Notes under the pieces: generated by a model | Seen by the model: the letters and a program-made list of their open reading frames with translations, nothing else | Told to the model about the DNA's origin: nothing | The model's database searches: none | Shown: positions 48,261 through 60,185 of the stretch, one piece after another | Position numbering within the stretch: position 1 is the first letter of the stretch | Layout: each line of letters begins with the position of its first letter | Made by a program: the position numbers and the translations under genes | Origin: Epiperipatus broadwayi | Taxonomy: Eukaryota; Onychophora; Udeonychophora; Euonychophora; Peripatidae | Direction of reading: 5' to 3' | Length of the DNA stretch: 64,000 nt | Assembly: GCA_028023455.1 (NCBI GenBank) | Contig: JAQFVV010012395.1 | Span: 2,358,001-2,422,000, forward strand

Positions 48261-49079
48261 ACATTAAATTTTTAAACTTACTACTGAGTACACATTTCAA
48301 TTTAAACTGTATTTTTTTGTTTTTATCAAATTGATTATTCTAGGATAACCCATTGATATCTTTTTTTCTTTATCTTTTTAATTTTTATTCATTAAATAAT
48401 TATCAGACTATCATTTACTTATTTATTGATTTAAAGACAAAGTTTGAGATCAAAACTTAAATTGGGATCCACCACACCAGTGATGATTAATGTATGTTTT
48501 AATCATATTTTTATGATCAATGCACCAGACTTATTTGACTAATCCATCTTCTTATACTTCATCTTTTATTAGAGCTTCTGAAATCTATTGATATAAATTT
48601 TCATAGACTTGATATAATCAGTTATTAACACAAACCAGTAACACAAATATGATTGTAAAACAATATTATCAAAAATGATATAATACTAATTAAATTTTAA
48701 AAGAAAAAATCAGGGATTTGAGCCAATAAAAATAAATAAATCTCAATTGCCAATTAACAACAGTGTCTATATCCAACCATGGCTTAGAATCAATCATCAT
48801 TCCTATGATTTTTTTTAAAGTGAAATCTTCCACAGACAAGAGTTTTGTTTGTAAAAAAAAAAAAAAATATTCAAATAAATTATGTTATAATATTTAATAT
48901 AATAGTCATATTTCAAATTTAATAAATAAGATAATATCATATTAATATAAATAAATAAAAATATAAATGCTGACATACCCACAAATCCTGAAAAAAAATA
49001 AAAATTGGATTTGTTTTATGGAAAATATGTAAATAAGCATTTATTTTTATATAGCGCAATGTTTATAAATTGTAATACA
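48261..49079. other. No gene seen, apart from a possible microexon
   Basis: AT-rich DNA with short A runs. A 9-nt splice-bounded segment at 48979-48987 is discussed as its own entry. Confidence 0.5.
48979..48987 (-). other. Possible 9-nt microexon (very tentative)
   Basis: On the minus strand a strong acceptor (a T-rich run ending tttttttcag) is followed after 9 nt (gatttgtgg, reading D-L-W) by a GTATGT donor. Nine nt in phase 0 would fit between the two exon candidates without breaking the frame. Such a short match arises easily by chance in T-rich DNA. Confidence 0.15.
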
Positions 49080-49500
49080 TTAAAGATCAGCCTTTCAAAC
49101 TATTGTGCATGCGCTTTTTACGAGTGTTAATAATAAATGAATACTTTCACTCCCAATACAAGATATAGTATTTATGAAAGAATAAAATGAATCCACTTAT
49201 TCTTTCAAACCCAAATGATTATATATGGGTAAATCTTAAGTACTGGAAATTCTAGATAATTTCATTGACGTCATTCATTCAGACATCGTAAACAATAATT
49301 TAAAGTGAGTGGTCTATCCTCACACTTTCATTTCCAGTACTTAAGATTTGCCCATATATAAGCATTTGGATTTGAAAAAATAAGTGGATTCATTTTATTC
49401 TTTCATAAATACTATATCTTGTGTTGGGAGTGAAAGTATTCATTTATTATTAATATTCGTAAAAAGCACATGCACAATAGCTTGAAAGGCTGATCTTTAA
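49080..49500. mobile_element. Large foldback element bounded by TTAA, 421 bp
   Basis: Arms of 171 nt (49080-49250 and 49330-49500) are inverted copies with about ten mismatches by eye, around a 79-nt loop. Both ends are TTAA followed by agatcagcctttcaa, so the target could be TTAA (piggyBac-type) or TA (Tc1/mariner-type). The loop holds a tgacgtca palindrome at 49266-49273. No coding frame is present, so it would depend on a transposase from elsewhere. The high arm similarity suggests a fairly recent insertion, or gene conversion between arms. Confidence 0.85.
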
Positions 49501-50627
49501 TTTATGGAAAATAGAAAAGTCATAAAATTTATACAATAAAATGTATCATCTCAGATCTTAATGTAAAAAAAATTTTAATTTATTTTTAACCAGAGTAGAT
49601 GAAGAATTGTATATAAAATCTTTGAATAGAATGTATGAATAGCAAATTCCTATAGATATGAAATAAAATTAAAAAAATGTATTATGACATGTAGGGAAGA
49701 AAAAAACGATTTATTATCTATTTCAGTAGTAACAAAAAATTTTAATTATCAAATATTGCTATCCAGAGACATAAACGTTTAAAATAATAACTAGAACTTG
49801 CTACATAAAAGCATGTTTTCTGACACATTTCTCACTTCCTATATATAGCATTGTTATTAGTATATTTCTGAGATGTATATACTCATAATTTTAACATAAC
49901 TAATAAACTCGTGATTTGGTCTAATGAAATATTTTTCATATTAGATCTGCTCTTCTATGGTATTACTCTAAGTATAGAAAACTACTTTAAATTTTGCACT
50001 ATTAAAATAGATAAAATAAAAATTTCCATCTTTTTCATATACAGAATTCTTTTGATCCATTATTTTTAAAGAAACTGTTAAAAAATAAATAAACAAGAGA
50101 TATGTAAACATAAAGAACAAAATCTTATTAAAACCATTAATAAAAACAAATTTAATGATATTTTGTTGAAATACTTTATTTATAAAATACAACTTAATTC
50201 CTAGCTTTAAGTACTTCTCAAATATTATAATTCTAAATATTTCTTATTATTTATTTGCAAAATGTATGTAAATGATTATATTTACAATGGAATGTAAAAT
50301 TATTTCAGGTTCATCCATGTATACATTAGCTTGTTCATATTAGCATTATATCAATGTTTGATTGGATCACATCATTCAACTAGATAGTAGATAACATATT
50401 ATTTTACTATTATATTAATTACATAACTTTAAAAAATGTGGGTTAACTATAATGATTAGATAAGATTATCCTTTTTAAAATAAAGAATTGTATCATATCT
50501 TTAATTTATTATAAAAAGTTTTAATTATATATATTTTTTGACATCTATTTATTTTGGATAAATTTTATGCTTCAATTTAAATCTGCAAATGAAATATTTA
50601 TTTATAAGACTAAGAAAATCAATAGTT

Positions 50628-50634
<7 letters not shown>
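49501..50634. other. AT-rich DNA, no gene seen
   Basis: No domain, repeat or splice-bounded frame was recognised. A 74-codon minus-strand frame (50192-49968) is Phe/Ile/Lys/Tyr-rich and unsupported. Confidence 0.55.

Positions 50635-50665
<31 letters not shown>
50635..50665. repeat. CA dinucleotide microsatellite
   Basis: About fifteen uninterrupted CA units. Confidence 0.95.
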
Positions 50666-50667
<2 letters not shown>

Positions 50668-50762
50668 GGCTCTCCTTCTAAAGAATATGGGCAGAATGAG
50701 AAAAGATTAGAAGTGAAGATAATAGTTTTTAAAACATTTCTAGTTCTTAAAATAATAACAAT

Positions 50763-50919
<157 letters not shown>

Positions 50920-53443
50920 TCTGCAGTCCTGCTGTATAACCCAGAGAACAAACTACACAAAGCTCTGATAAAAAAGTAAACAAATGTAAAAGACAATAGT
51001 AATAAAGTATCAAAAACATCTAATATCAAGAAAATAACAATCTCAGACAACAAGAGTGCTTGTTTTCTAAGCCAAAACAGTAGGTAAAATATATAATTTA
51101 AAAAAATAAAATTTGACACCAAAACAAAAAAGCATGGCACCTGAACAAAAAAATATCAACCTAAATCGCACCAAAATCAATAATAATGAGTCGGGTCAAA
51201 GTAACACAGATGAACACATGTAAATGGAAAAACGAATGCAAACATCACAAAACTTAATCACCAACAAAATGAAATGAAAACCAATGAAACCACATCACAA
51301 GCACCAAGATTTAAAAGAGCAACTCAAATAGATCTCAATGATCTACAACTTCAAACTAGAAGCAACCAAGACCCTCCATTAGACACCTGGACTCAAGAGA
51401 AATTACAAATGATTAATACCAGTTTTAATAATAATATACCAAATAAATTTTTTAACACCTTTAAAAAAAATTATTGAATAAATCACTAGTAATAGCTGCC
51501 ATAGACAGGAATCTTATCTTATATAAATTTCCCAGGGACTTATTATACCAAGCATTAACAGAAAAAGCAATATGGGACATGGTCTCTAGCATAGGAAAGC
51601 ACCTAAATTCCAGATATCTCACAATACAATTTTATGATGAATATGAAAAAGCTAGGTTTCAAACCAAAATAAAACACTGAGAAATTACATCCTCATTACC
51701 ATTGATGAAAATCTACAAAACCATATCACCAGCATCATTAAAAACACATATTTTGGATATAACATAACAGACTTTCAAAATATGATGCAGCCAGACAATC
51801 GATCTAAAACCAATATATCTCACTGATATACCAACCCAAGTACATAATAATAGCTTTAATTTTAAAATCAAATTAAATGGCAACATAACTCCAGAAAATA
51901 TCCCCATGTAGATCATTTATCAACAAGCAATTCTCAACATTTATATAAGAGGGCTCAAATGACAGTGCTTTACATGCAGAGAATGTGGCCACCTACCAAT
52001 CAATTGTGACTCACAACAGAACATGCATAATCAAACAAACAAAAACAATCTACAACCATCAAAGGATTTAAATCAACTAATTGAAACATATAAGAATGAA
52101 GAAAACAAAAATTAAGGAAAATCAAAAAAGAAACAACTCCAGGAACATATGGATGAAAATACAAATGAAAAAGAAGGACTATTAGAACTCTCAGTCAAAA
52201 AAATAATTGGAGAACAAATAACAAAACAAACAATAAAAGAAAGTACAATAACACTGGACGTATAAAACCGAACACAAACTGATGATGATATAAAAGATAG
52301 AAGTGAAAACAAAAAAGTAAAAGAACACAGTAATACCAATACCACAGTTGATGAACACCATCCACAAATATAGCAAGAATAAGAAATAATACAACAAATG
52401 AGATAACACAAGCAATCATATCATGTCTGGCCCAAACAGTGCAACAAATACCAGAGCCAAAAAGAAAGCCAGGGTACCAAAAAATAGACAGGCTAAAAAG
52501 GTCAGAATAGAAGAAGACTAGTTTGAGACCTCCAACAAGCATACCCAATAGATGATATAACTGATGAAGAACTAGACCAAGAATATGAGGATGTGCAAGA
52601 ACAACAGACAACACCAAATCAAGGAAACACCAAGCATTAGGGCAGCCAATTTCATCCTATATGCTTTTTGGTGCACAAAATGTACATTCTTAATTGGCAA
52701 TAACACCAGATGACACCAAATTACATTTCATCATAAATTAGCCCAAATACAAAAGAGAGACAAAACCATTACAAACCCATACCTATATGCTGCCACATGG
52801 TCACTGTTAAGCCAGAGGTCAATGTTATATCTGCAGGAATGAAAATAAAAATAACCTCAAATGGACTTACACCATAACAAGGGAAAGAAAAACAAACTAA
52901 AAAAAAAACAACAATATGCCCCAACTACGAGCACAAAAAGAATTTGAACTTTCACACTAATAAACTTTACCTTATTAATGCTGAACCTATACCATTGGTA
53001 TATAGTTTTATAACAACTCGACAACTTTAATCAACACCATGTAAATTAAATAGATAAACATTGGCCTAAATACACAGTACATATAATCATATGGATTTTA
53101 ATCAATAGACAATGAATCATTTGGACCACATATAAAAATCATAGAACAAATAAAACAAAAATTCCAATTAAGACTAAAATGCCAACTAAGATTTGAACAT
53201 ATTTAAATGCCCAACATATTAATGAACTTAAACTCCCAATGAACTTACTCCTGGAACTTTCAATATATTAACCTTCTATTATTAAAGTGAAATAAGTAAC
53301 ACGTAAATGAACGTGTAAACATAATCACAATCACTGTAATAGCCCTTTTTATTAAAAATCAACTATTATGATGTAAAAGAGTACATACATGTAGCTATAA
53401 TCAATCTAAAATTTCAATGAATCAATAAAGTATCTTTTTGAAG
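50920..53443 (+). mobile_element. Retroelement with ORF1/gag-like gene, truncated or non-autonomous
   Basis: A distinct A- and C-rich, T-poor plus-strand segment starts at ctgcagtcctgctgtataac just after the first microsatellite. It ends at a polyadenylation-like aataaagtatctttttgaag (53425-53443) just before a second one. It carries an ORF1/gag-like frame (51274-52262). No reverse transcriptase, integrase or endonuclease was found, so it is internally deleted, truncated or non-autonomous. LINEs ending in short simple repeats are known, which would explain the right-hand tract. I cannot name the family. Confidence 0.55.
51274..52262 (+). pseudogene. ORF1/gag-like protein with CCHC zinc knuckle (broken)
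   Basis: An N-terminal piece (51274-51477, QIDLNDLQLQTRSNQDPPLD) is followed one frame over by 51474-51680, which contains NLILYKFPRDL, TEKAIWDMVSSIGK and SRYLTIQFYDEYEKARFQT. After a few stops the same frame reads ISPASLKTHI, IPTQVHNNSFNFKIKLNGNI and IYIRGLK. A knuckle QCFTCRECGHLPINC follows at 51966-52007, with C-x2-C-x4-H-x4-C spacing. The Glu/Lys-rich tail runs to a stop near 52262. Such knuckles bind RNA in gag and LINE ORF1 proteins. At least one frameshift and several stops make it a pseudogene. Confidence 0.7.
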
Positions 53444-53576
<133 letters not shown>

Positions 53577-53595
53577 GTGATGATGATAGTGAGGT

Positions 53596-54430
53596 AGCTA
53601 TATAGGTCATGTGACATCATGTGACATATAACATGATTTTATTACTATTATTATTTTACTGTTTGGGGCTGCGGCTAAATAAAATCATAAAGCACATTAA
53701 TATATGGGATTTCTGAATTAAGTTCTGACCCATATCATTATTTCAGTTGGAGAGCTGAATTTAAAGATTTGTAGATGTCTAAAAAGTTCAGATCTTCTTC
53801 TTAAGAGTTAATTTTTAGATAAATGCTTATCTTGAGTTAAATTTTTTTAAAATCTGGTGTCCTAGCTCCTCACTGAAGAGAGCCATAATTTGAAATCATC
53901 CTGGTAATAGGGACAATCCTAGATAAAGATGATTTGAATGCTTTCTCTTGTAGCATTTATCATTAAAAAAAATAAGCTTATTCTGAGCTATTGGAATGCT
54001 CTTAATATTACATATTGCTAAATGCAAGCTATATATGTCATGTGACATATAACATGATTTTATTACTATTATTATTTTACCGTTTGGGTCTTTAGCTAAA
54101 TTAAATTACAAATCACATTAATATATGGGATTTCTGAATTAAGTTCAGACCCATATGCTTATTTCAATTGGAGAGCTGAATTTAAAGATTTGTAAATGTC
54201 TAAAAATTTCAGATTTTCTTAAGAGGTAATTTTTAGATAAATGCTTATCTTTGGTTAGTTTTTTTAAATATGGGGTCCTAGCTCATCACTGAAAAGAGCC
54301 ATAACTCAAAACTGGTCTGGAGATGAGGACAATCCTAGATAAAGATGATTTGAATGCTTTCTCTTGTAGTATTTATCATAAAAAAACAAGCTTGTTTAGA
54401 GATATTGAAATGCTTTTAATATATATATAT
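53596..54430. repeat. Tandem duplication, unit about 420-430 bp
   Basis: Unit one (53596-54026) and unit two (from 54027) both run through gctatat, gtgacatataacatgatttt, accgtttggg-like, gttctgacccatat-like, ggagagctgaatttaaagat, gataaatgcttatctt, aatcctagataaagatgatt and ctttctcttgtag. Similarity is high, with small indels. No coding function is visible. Confidence 0.85.
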
Positions 54431-54602
54431 AATAGTAATGCATATGTATATATTTGTAGATCCTTGATAATGAAATATTGCATGTGCATAATATATTGGA
54501 GAAGATATTGAAATGCTCTTAATATATATAATAGTAATTCATATGTATATATTTGTAGATCCTTGATAATGAAATATTGCATGTGCATAATATATTGGAG
54601 AA
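54401..54602. repeat. Tandem duplication, unit about 100 bp
   Basis: Two nearly identical units (54401-54503 and 54504-54602) start gatattgaaatgct and end catgtgcataatatattgga. They differ mainly in the length of an AT run and one or two bases. The pair sits at the end of the larger duplication and shares its last few bases. Confidence 0.9.
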
Positions 54603-57014
54603 TATATGGGTTCATGTAAATAAATGAAGTTTTTAAAAGAAAAAAGGAAGCAAGTAATTCTATTGGATTTTTTTATATATGAAAGATATGATATATTTAA
54701 AATCTCCACTCTACCACATATTCTTGAAACACATGAAAAAAGACGTCTGAAAAAGACAAATGGCCCTCTAAATACATATTTTGTACTAAAGCAGCACTCA
54801 TCAATTGAAGTTATAGAAATTATAAAAACCAACAGAATCGTAGACAAAACATAAAAATACATATTGTACACTTTTATAAATATACTATCTCAAAATCTAA
54901 ATATCAAAGATTTTTCATATGTTTTGAGATTTAAAAATCTCTTTATAATAAATTATTATAAATATCTTCAAGGGTGGACAAGAAATATTTAAAAATCAAA
55001 CAAAATATAAGCTCTCTACAACAATTCATTCTCTGTAATAAATACTTTTTTTCAAATATTCCTTATATCCACAATTTATTATTTTTATAATTTAATTCTA
55101 ATTAATTTTCAGAAATTGTAAACAATTCCTCTTTTTATTTGTAATTTGAGTTTTTCCAAATATTATATCATTACAATTTCATGCAAATTGGAACAAATAA
55201 TAAGATGCAATTTTGATATGATTCAATGTTATTATGGTTTGGTTTTTATAAAGAAAAGTGAATCAGTATTGTTCTTTTTGATAGTAACTTGAACTATAAT
55301 AATAGTAAACTAACGGCTATGCTCATATATATCTCAAAAATTAAAGTTAATAAACTGGAAAATAATATGCTGTAATAGAAATCATGCTTTAATGAATAAA
55401 GCAAATATCAACAAATTAAAAATCCTTCTTTTTCTTTTCAAAAACTTTATTTTCTAATATCAACTCCAACATTTGAACTGTTTTTATCTTCATAGAGTCA
55501 TTTTCAAGGATATGCAACAACAATATGATATACATATTTATAAATAAACCTCAATTATATAAATACCTTCATCTTACAATAACATAAGCAGTAACAAACA
55601 TATCAAACAGACATAATTATATTTTACTTACATTTCTCTCCTACTGCTATTTTTTATATTACTCTTTCTTTTACATTATTTAATTACAAATCTGTCTTAA
55701 AATCATCCAAGAAACTTTTTATACAAATTTAAAAAACAATCCTAATTTCAAATAACTTAAATTTTATCAAGTATGTAACACTGATAATATAAGCCTATTT
55801 GTAGAATAACCATAACTAAAAACCTTAGATATGACAATTCATAGGGCAAATCCAAGAATCATTTTAATGTAATTGAAAATAATGTCCACTTTCGCTTATA
55901 TCAATGCCATTATATTTGTCAGCTATAAAAAAAATGATTACTTTTACTTGACATCTAGTTTGTTATATACTTATAAATCAAGCATTGATACTCAAAAAGT
56001 GAAACTTTTTGTCTTTACATTAAGCAAGGCAGGTTGGACTTTTAAATATAAATTCAAATGAAAATAACAGTTTTAACAAGCCCATAAATAATTTATAACT
56101 TATCAGATATATAATTCTGATCATATAAACACCATGTAGCAAACAAGTTCAAAAATGTCATTTATAAGCAGTAAGTTATTTATAAGTTTGTTAAAATATA
56201 GAATTTCATGTAAATTAATATTTGTAATTGTAAGGCAGTTTGATTAATATGAAAACAAAATCATTACTAGTAAAAAATTCCAACCTTTTCTAGTGTAAAT
56301 GTTTGACTTATAACTATATATATAATAAAATAGAGGTCATATAAAAGAGGAAATTTCTTAATTAACAAAAAGATTAGCATATTTATAAGTTCATTTAAAT
56401 GATTCTTTGGGAGTCTGGCTTGTAAAATATCAGAGTTAATGTTTTTAGATTGGTTGTTATATATTTCCTTTGTTATATATTTGATAAGACTTTAAGTTAT
56501 TTATGGGCTTAGTAAAGCTATTAGAATTTAAATAAATAAAAATATAACATTTTGCCCATTCTAAAAGATAATATTTTAAAAGAATTTATATGCTTATTTT
56601 ACAGAAATGATTTTTTAAAGCTTACAATAATTTGGTTGTAGTTTACCACCACAAACGTAAATACACACATCAGTCTGCTATTTTTATTTATAAAATATAT
56701 TTGTGGGTATCACTAAGTAATATTACAAGATATAGGGCTTGACATAACAAGAATAAGTCATATTATTCGAGATTTGTTGAAAATTGAAATAAACGAAAAC
56801 TTATCCATTAAATTAGCATATTTATTTACTTAATGAATTCATAAACATTGCTACAATCATTAAAAATAAAATATCTAGATACTGAAATTATAATGGAAAT
56901 TTGAGATATTAACAGATATACTTTTGAAAGCTTTGATCAAAAGTAAACTAAAAACAAAAATCAATTTTGTGCATGCACATACTGAAATAAAAATTTACAT
57001 TTAATTGTTCTTAC
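54603..57014. other. No gene seen
   Basis: AT-rich DNA. A 76-codon plus-strand frame (54624-54854: MKFLKEKRKQVILLDF and on) has a less noise-like composition. It has no Kozak-type, splice or homology support and overlaps a minus-strand frame of equal quality, so it is not called. Confidence 0.45.
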
Positions 57015-57088
57015 TCGTCTAATCCGTAATTCTTCCGAAGCTTGTAATAATAAATGTTCAAACAGAAGAGGAATTGTAAATGACTTTT
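57015..57088 (-). CDS. Candidate internal exon of an unrecognised host gene (2 nt + 24 codons)
   Basis: On the minus strand a 74-nt segment is bounded by a textbook acceptor (polypyrimidine tract then tttattttag, 57089-57098) and a GTAAGA donor (57014-57009). With two leading bases completing a split codon it reads KSFTIPLLFEHLLLQASEEL then RIRR and ends on a codon boundary. The alternative open frame would hit an early stop in the 46614-46685 exon, while this one joins it in frame. The peptide looks like two amphipathic helices. I do not recognise the family. The intron to the next exon candidate would be about 10.3 kb. Confidence 0.55.
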
Positions 57089-57834
57089 CTAAAATAAAGA
57101 AAAAAAAATCAATTTAATACTCTTGATCTGCTATTCTGCTATAAATATATAGCATTCATTATTAAATTTTTAATTCCTAATGAGAACATAGAACCTAGAC
57201 CAATATCTGGCATCAATTTAATCATATCCAGAACTTAAAAGTTTTTGGACTTCAATTACAATTCTTCTCTAGATTATTCTAAGACTGTCTTTACATCAGC
57301 AACTTATCTTTCTTAATAATTTATGCTCTTTTTAAGTACATAGCCCATCTATTGACAGATTCAATGCTTATTCTTCAGATGATTAAATATTTAGCATGTC
57401 TTTTCTTCCATAATACTCAAAATATCATTAGGCTACTCATTGGTGAATACTTGGAATTTTTGAGTAAATAGAATATTTTTCAAGCTTCCCTACCCTGTAG
57501 ATAATTTTCCAAGAACTGCACTTTTAATTTTTATTTCTAAGACTTCATATTTATTTTAAAAATGATAAATGTATTTTTTATTATGTTCTAAATATTTTGT
57601 AATTATTTTAGATATCAAAACTAGTCCACCTACTTCTTTAATTACCTAATTTTTACTTTTAATTATATAGACTCATTAATGTTTATTTTAAAACAAATGA
57701 AATTAACATATACTTAAAAAAAGTTTCTTAAATAATCCACTATAATGCAAAGTTCTTAGCCAAAAGCCCATCTCTACCTACTACTATAAAAAGGGTATTA
57801 CATACCAGATGTCACTTTCTGAATATCAAACATT
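57089..57834. other. No gene seen; faint retroelement-like text
   Basis: Minus-strand fragments near 57190-57430 (for example IEVQKLLSSGY) faintly resemble LTR-retrotransposon RT text, but too little is continuous to call an element. Confidence 0.35.
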
Positions 57835-59040
57835 TTAGAAAAGATGTTAGATGTGAAGAATAGAGTGATAACAGACATAAAAGTGTATAGTAATAGAAAT
57901 ATTAGGTTTACAGAAAATGAACTGAATGAGACAGGGAAGAAATTGTAAAGTAGAAAGGCAAGAGGTTAAGATGGATGGGGAGCAAAGATAGTAATGAATT
58001 TAGGACACAGGGCAAAATTAAACCTATTATCAAATTTTAATAAGATGACTGGCTAGTTGGAGTAATACGAAAGTAAGGCTACTATTTAAAGGAAAGGGTA
58101 AGGATCATAGAAAGTTAAACAATTATAAACCGATAGTGATAACATCAGCACTGTACAAAGTTTTCTCATATATGGTGGCTGGAAAAGTCACAAAAATGGA
58201 TGGAAGAAAGTAATATAGTGGGAGAAATGCAAGGAGGTTTTCAATTAGATAGGCATATAGGAGATAGTTTATTTGTAGTTAAACAACTTATAAATATGAG
58301 TAGAAATACAAGTAGAGTTATATATGGTTTTTATAGATATAGAAAAGGCATATGTTAGTGTAAATAGAAATGGCATATGATAGTGTAAATAGAAATAGAT
58401 TATGGGTAAGTTTAATAAATTTGGGAATGGATGGAACTTTAGTGTATCTTATTAAGAGATAGTATGAAAATAATTACAATGCATATCAATTAAGAAATAT
58501 CGAATCAGTTAAAGTTAAAAATGGGGTGAAACTAAGTCAAGGATGCCCTATGTCACATATTTTGTTTTTGTTGTATTTGAGAGAAATGGAGAGAGCAATA
58601 GAAAGACTAGAAAGAGGGGTAGAGATACCATTAATAGGTGGCAAGAGAGTATATACATTATTGGGTCCTTTATTTGTGGATAGTGTCTTCTTATGCACAG
58701 AAAAAAGGGAAGATATGCACGTTATGCTGAGGACATGTGCAAGGGTGGGTAAAGAGATGGGGTTTAAATTTAGTGAAGAAAAATCATAAATAGTGATGAT
58801 TAATACTGGGAAAAAAGAAGACAAAGAATTAAGTTAAGTGTGGTGAATAGGTATAATTGTTTGGAAATCATCTTAAGTCATCAGAGAAATTGCTTGGATG
58901 AATGGGAGAAAAAATTGATAAATGAAGCAAAGAAAAGAAAGGGACTGATAAAGAAATTAACAGTGAATTCATATAATAAATATAATATAAGTAGAATTGT
59001 ATGGAAGGGAGTGACAGTAGCAGGGTTGTTATAGGGTAAT
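57835..59040 (+). pseudogene. Reverse transcriptase of LINE copy U2 (broken)
   Basis: In shifting frames: RKARGxDGWGAKIVMNLG (about 57955-58010), VRLLFKGKGKDHRKLNNYKP (58070-58130), ITSALYKVFSYMVAGKVTK (58140-58195), a palm motif IDIEKAYV-like (about 58330), GVKLSQGCPMSHILFLLYL (58520-58580) and the catalytic box as LFVDSVFLC (58670-58695). The last normally reads FADD, so at least one catalytic Asp is replaced by Ser. The piece 58840-59034 (LDEWEKKLINEAKKRKGLIK, then IVWKGVTVAGLL) is the thumb and connection. A short duplication of ggcatatgatagtgtaaatagaaat occurs at 58345-58395. Confidence 0.75.
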
Positions 59041-59257
59041 GATGTATTATGTCAATAAACATCACATGACCACCACCTCTTATACTTGTGAATAACTGTT
59101 GTTAAAACAGGTGAAACTCACTATATGTATTGCCACACACAGCAAGCTATAGTAATCAGTGGATGCCAGAAGACTTGTGCATAAAATCCCCATCTAGTGC
59201 CTACTCATCCAATATCCCCAGAATAGTTTCTGGCTTGTGGCCTTCGTCAGTGAGGAG
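59041..59257. repeat. 217-bp insertion inside LINE copy U2
   Basis: This block separates the RT end (AGLL) from the conserved RALLEKVHREIGNHAL region; U4 resumes at the corresponding place. It is GC-richer than its host and contains tggcttgtggccttcgtcag near its end. Its minus strand reads LTDEGHKPETILGILDE. It may be a SINE or the end of another retroelement. No terminal repeats were found. Confidence 0.5.
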
Positions 59258-60130
59258 CCTTGGATATGAGAGCACTACTAGAAAAAGTACACAGAGAAAT
59301 AGGAAATCATGCATTAGATGCAGATGTGAGGACAGCAAAGGAGGTAATTCAAGGAGAAATGGGATGGTCAAGTTTTTATATGAGAGATGCAAAAAGCAAA
59401 ATAAAAATGTTTGGTAGATTGCAGTTTATGGACAATAAGAAAATAACCAAAATAGTATTTAATTGAGTTATGAGTAAAGGACAGGTAACAAGATGGGTGA
59501 GAAATGTGGTACGGTATGCAGAAGATTGAATTTATGTCAGTATACTTATACAAAAGGTAGGATAATTGTGTCAGGAGAATTGTTGAATGTAATAGTTGCA
59601 AGGAATGGAATAAAAGAATAGTTGCATTAATAAAGAATATGGAGTTGGAGAGATGGAGAACTAATATGGAAAGTAAAAAGAGTTCAAATATATATAGAAG
59701 TAATCAGAATATTAGATGCGAGTTCATTTATGATAAATTACTGTTTAAGGCTTGAACATGATCTTTAGAAACAAGGGAATATACACATAATTGGAAAAAA
59801 ATGTGGGTGATTTAGTCTGCAAGGTGTCTAAGGAAGGCATAGAAAATATTAGTCATCTGTTAATTGAATGTAAATGCTTGCAAGTAAAATGGGGACAAAT
59901 AATAAAATTGTTGGAGAATAAATATAAACAAAGTGATTATACAGAAAGTGGATTCTTGGTTTTTATGCTGGGTTTGGAAAAAGATAGGTGGATTTAGGTA
60001 TAAAGGCCATAAAATTGACAAAGATTATGTATTGGAAATGGGATGGAGGAGGACAGGAAGAATATGGGAAAAACTTAGGGCAGGAAATGGAAAGGAAAGG
60101 TAAAGTGGCTAACAGGTTTCTCTGGGCATG
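59258..60130 (+). pseudogene. C-terminal region of LINE copy U2
   Basis: It begins MRALLEKVHREIGNHALDAD, then VIQGEMGWSSFYMRDAKSK and FGRLQFMDNKKITKIVFN, where a stop ends the frame near 59464. After further frameshifts it resumes at 59791-59997 with LVCKVSKEGIENISHLLIEC. The second finger position, Cys in U1 and U4, is Ser here, so the finger is damaged. Confidence 0.75.
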
Positions 60131-60185
60131 ATAGCTGAGAGATTTCTGACTCTGAAAAAGGAGAAATCTCAATCCAGCTCATCTC

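Larger units (their letters stand above)
57835..60185 (+). mobile_element. LINE family U, copy U2: RT to 3' end, with an insertion
   Basis: The plus strand carries an RT (57835-59040), a 217-bp interruption, and the C-terminal region with zinc finger and tail (59258-60185). It ends with the family terminus (gctgagagatttctgactct, then ggagaaatc) and a short CATCT-rich tail. The endonuclease is absent, so it is 5'-truncated. The RT plus C-x2-C-x8-H-x4-C finger is typical of non-LTR retrotransposons, but I cannot assign the clade. Confidence 0.8.

Noticed and set aside
52112-52617. Minus-strand frames of 74-140 codons rich in Cys, Phe, Leu and Val
   Set aside because: They are antisense to the A/C-rich gag-like element; the membrane-protein look comes from the complementary T/G-rich composition.
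54376-54871. Minus-strand frames with the repeated text LQYIMHMQYFIIKDLQIYTY
   Set aside because: The repetition is the 100-bp tandem duplication read through; no start, splice or homology support.
57190-57430. LTR-retrotransposon reverse transcriptase on the minus strand
   Set aside because: Only isolated words such as IEVQKLLSSGY fit; motif order and catalytic residues were not found.
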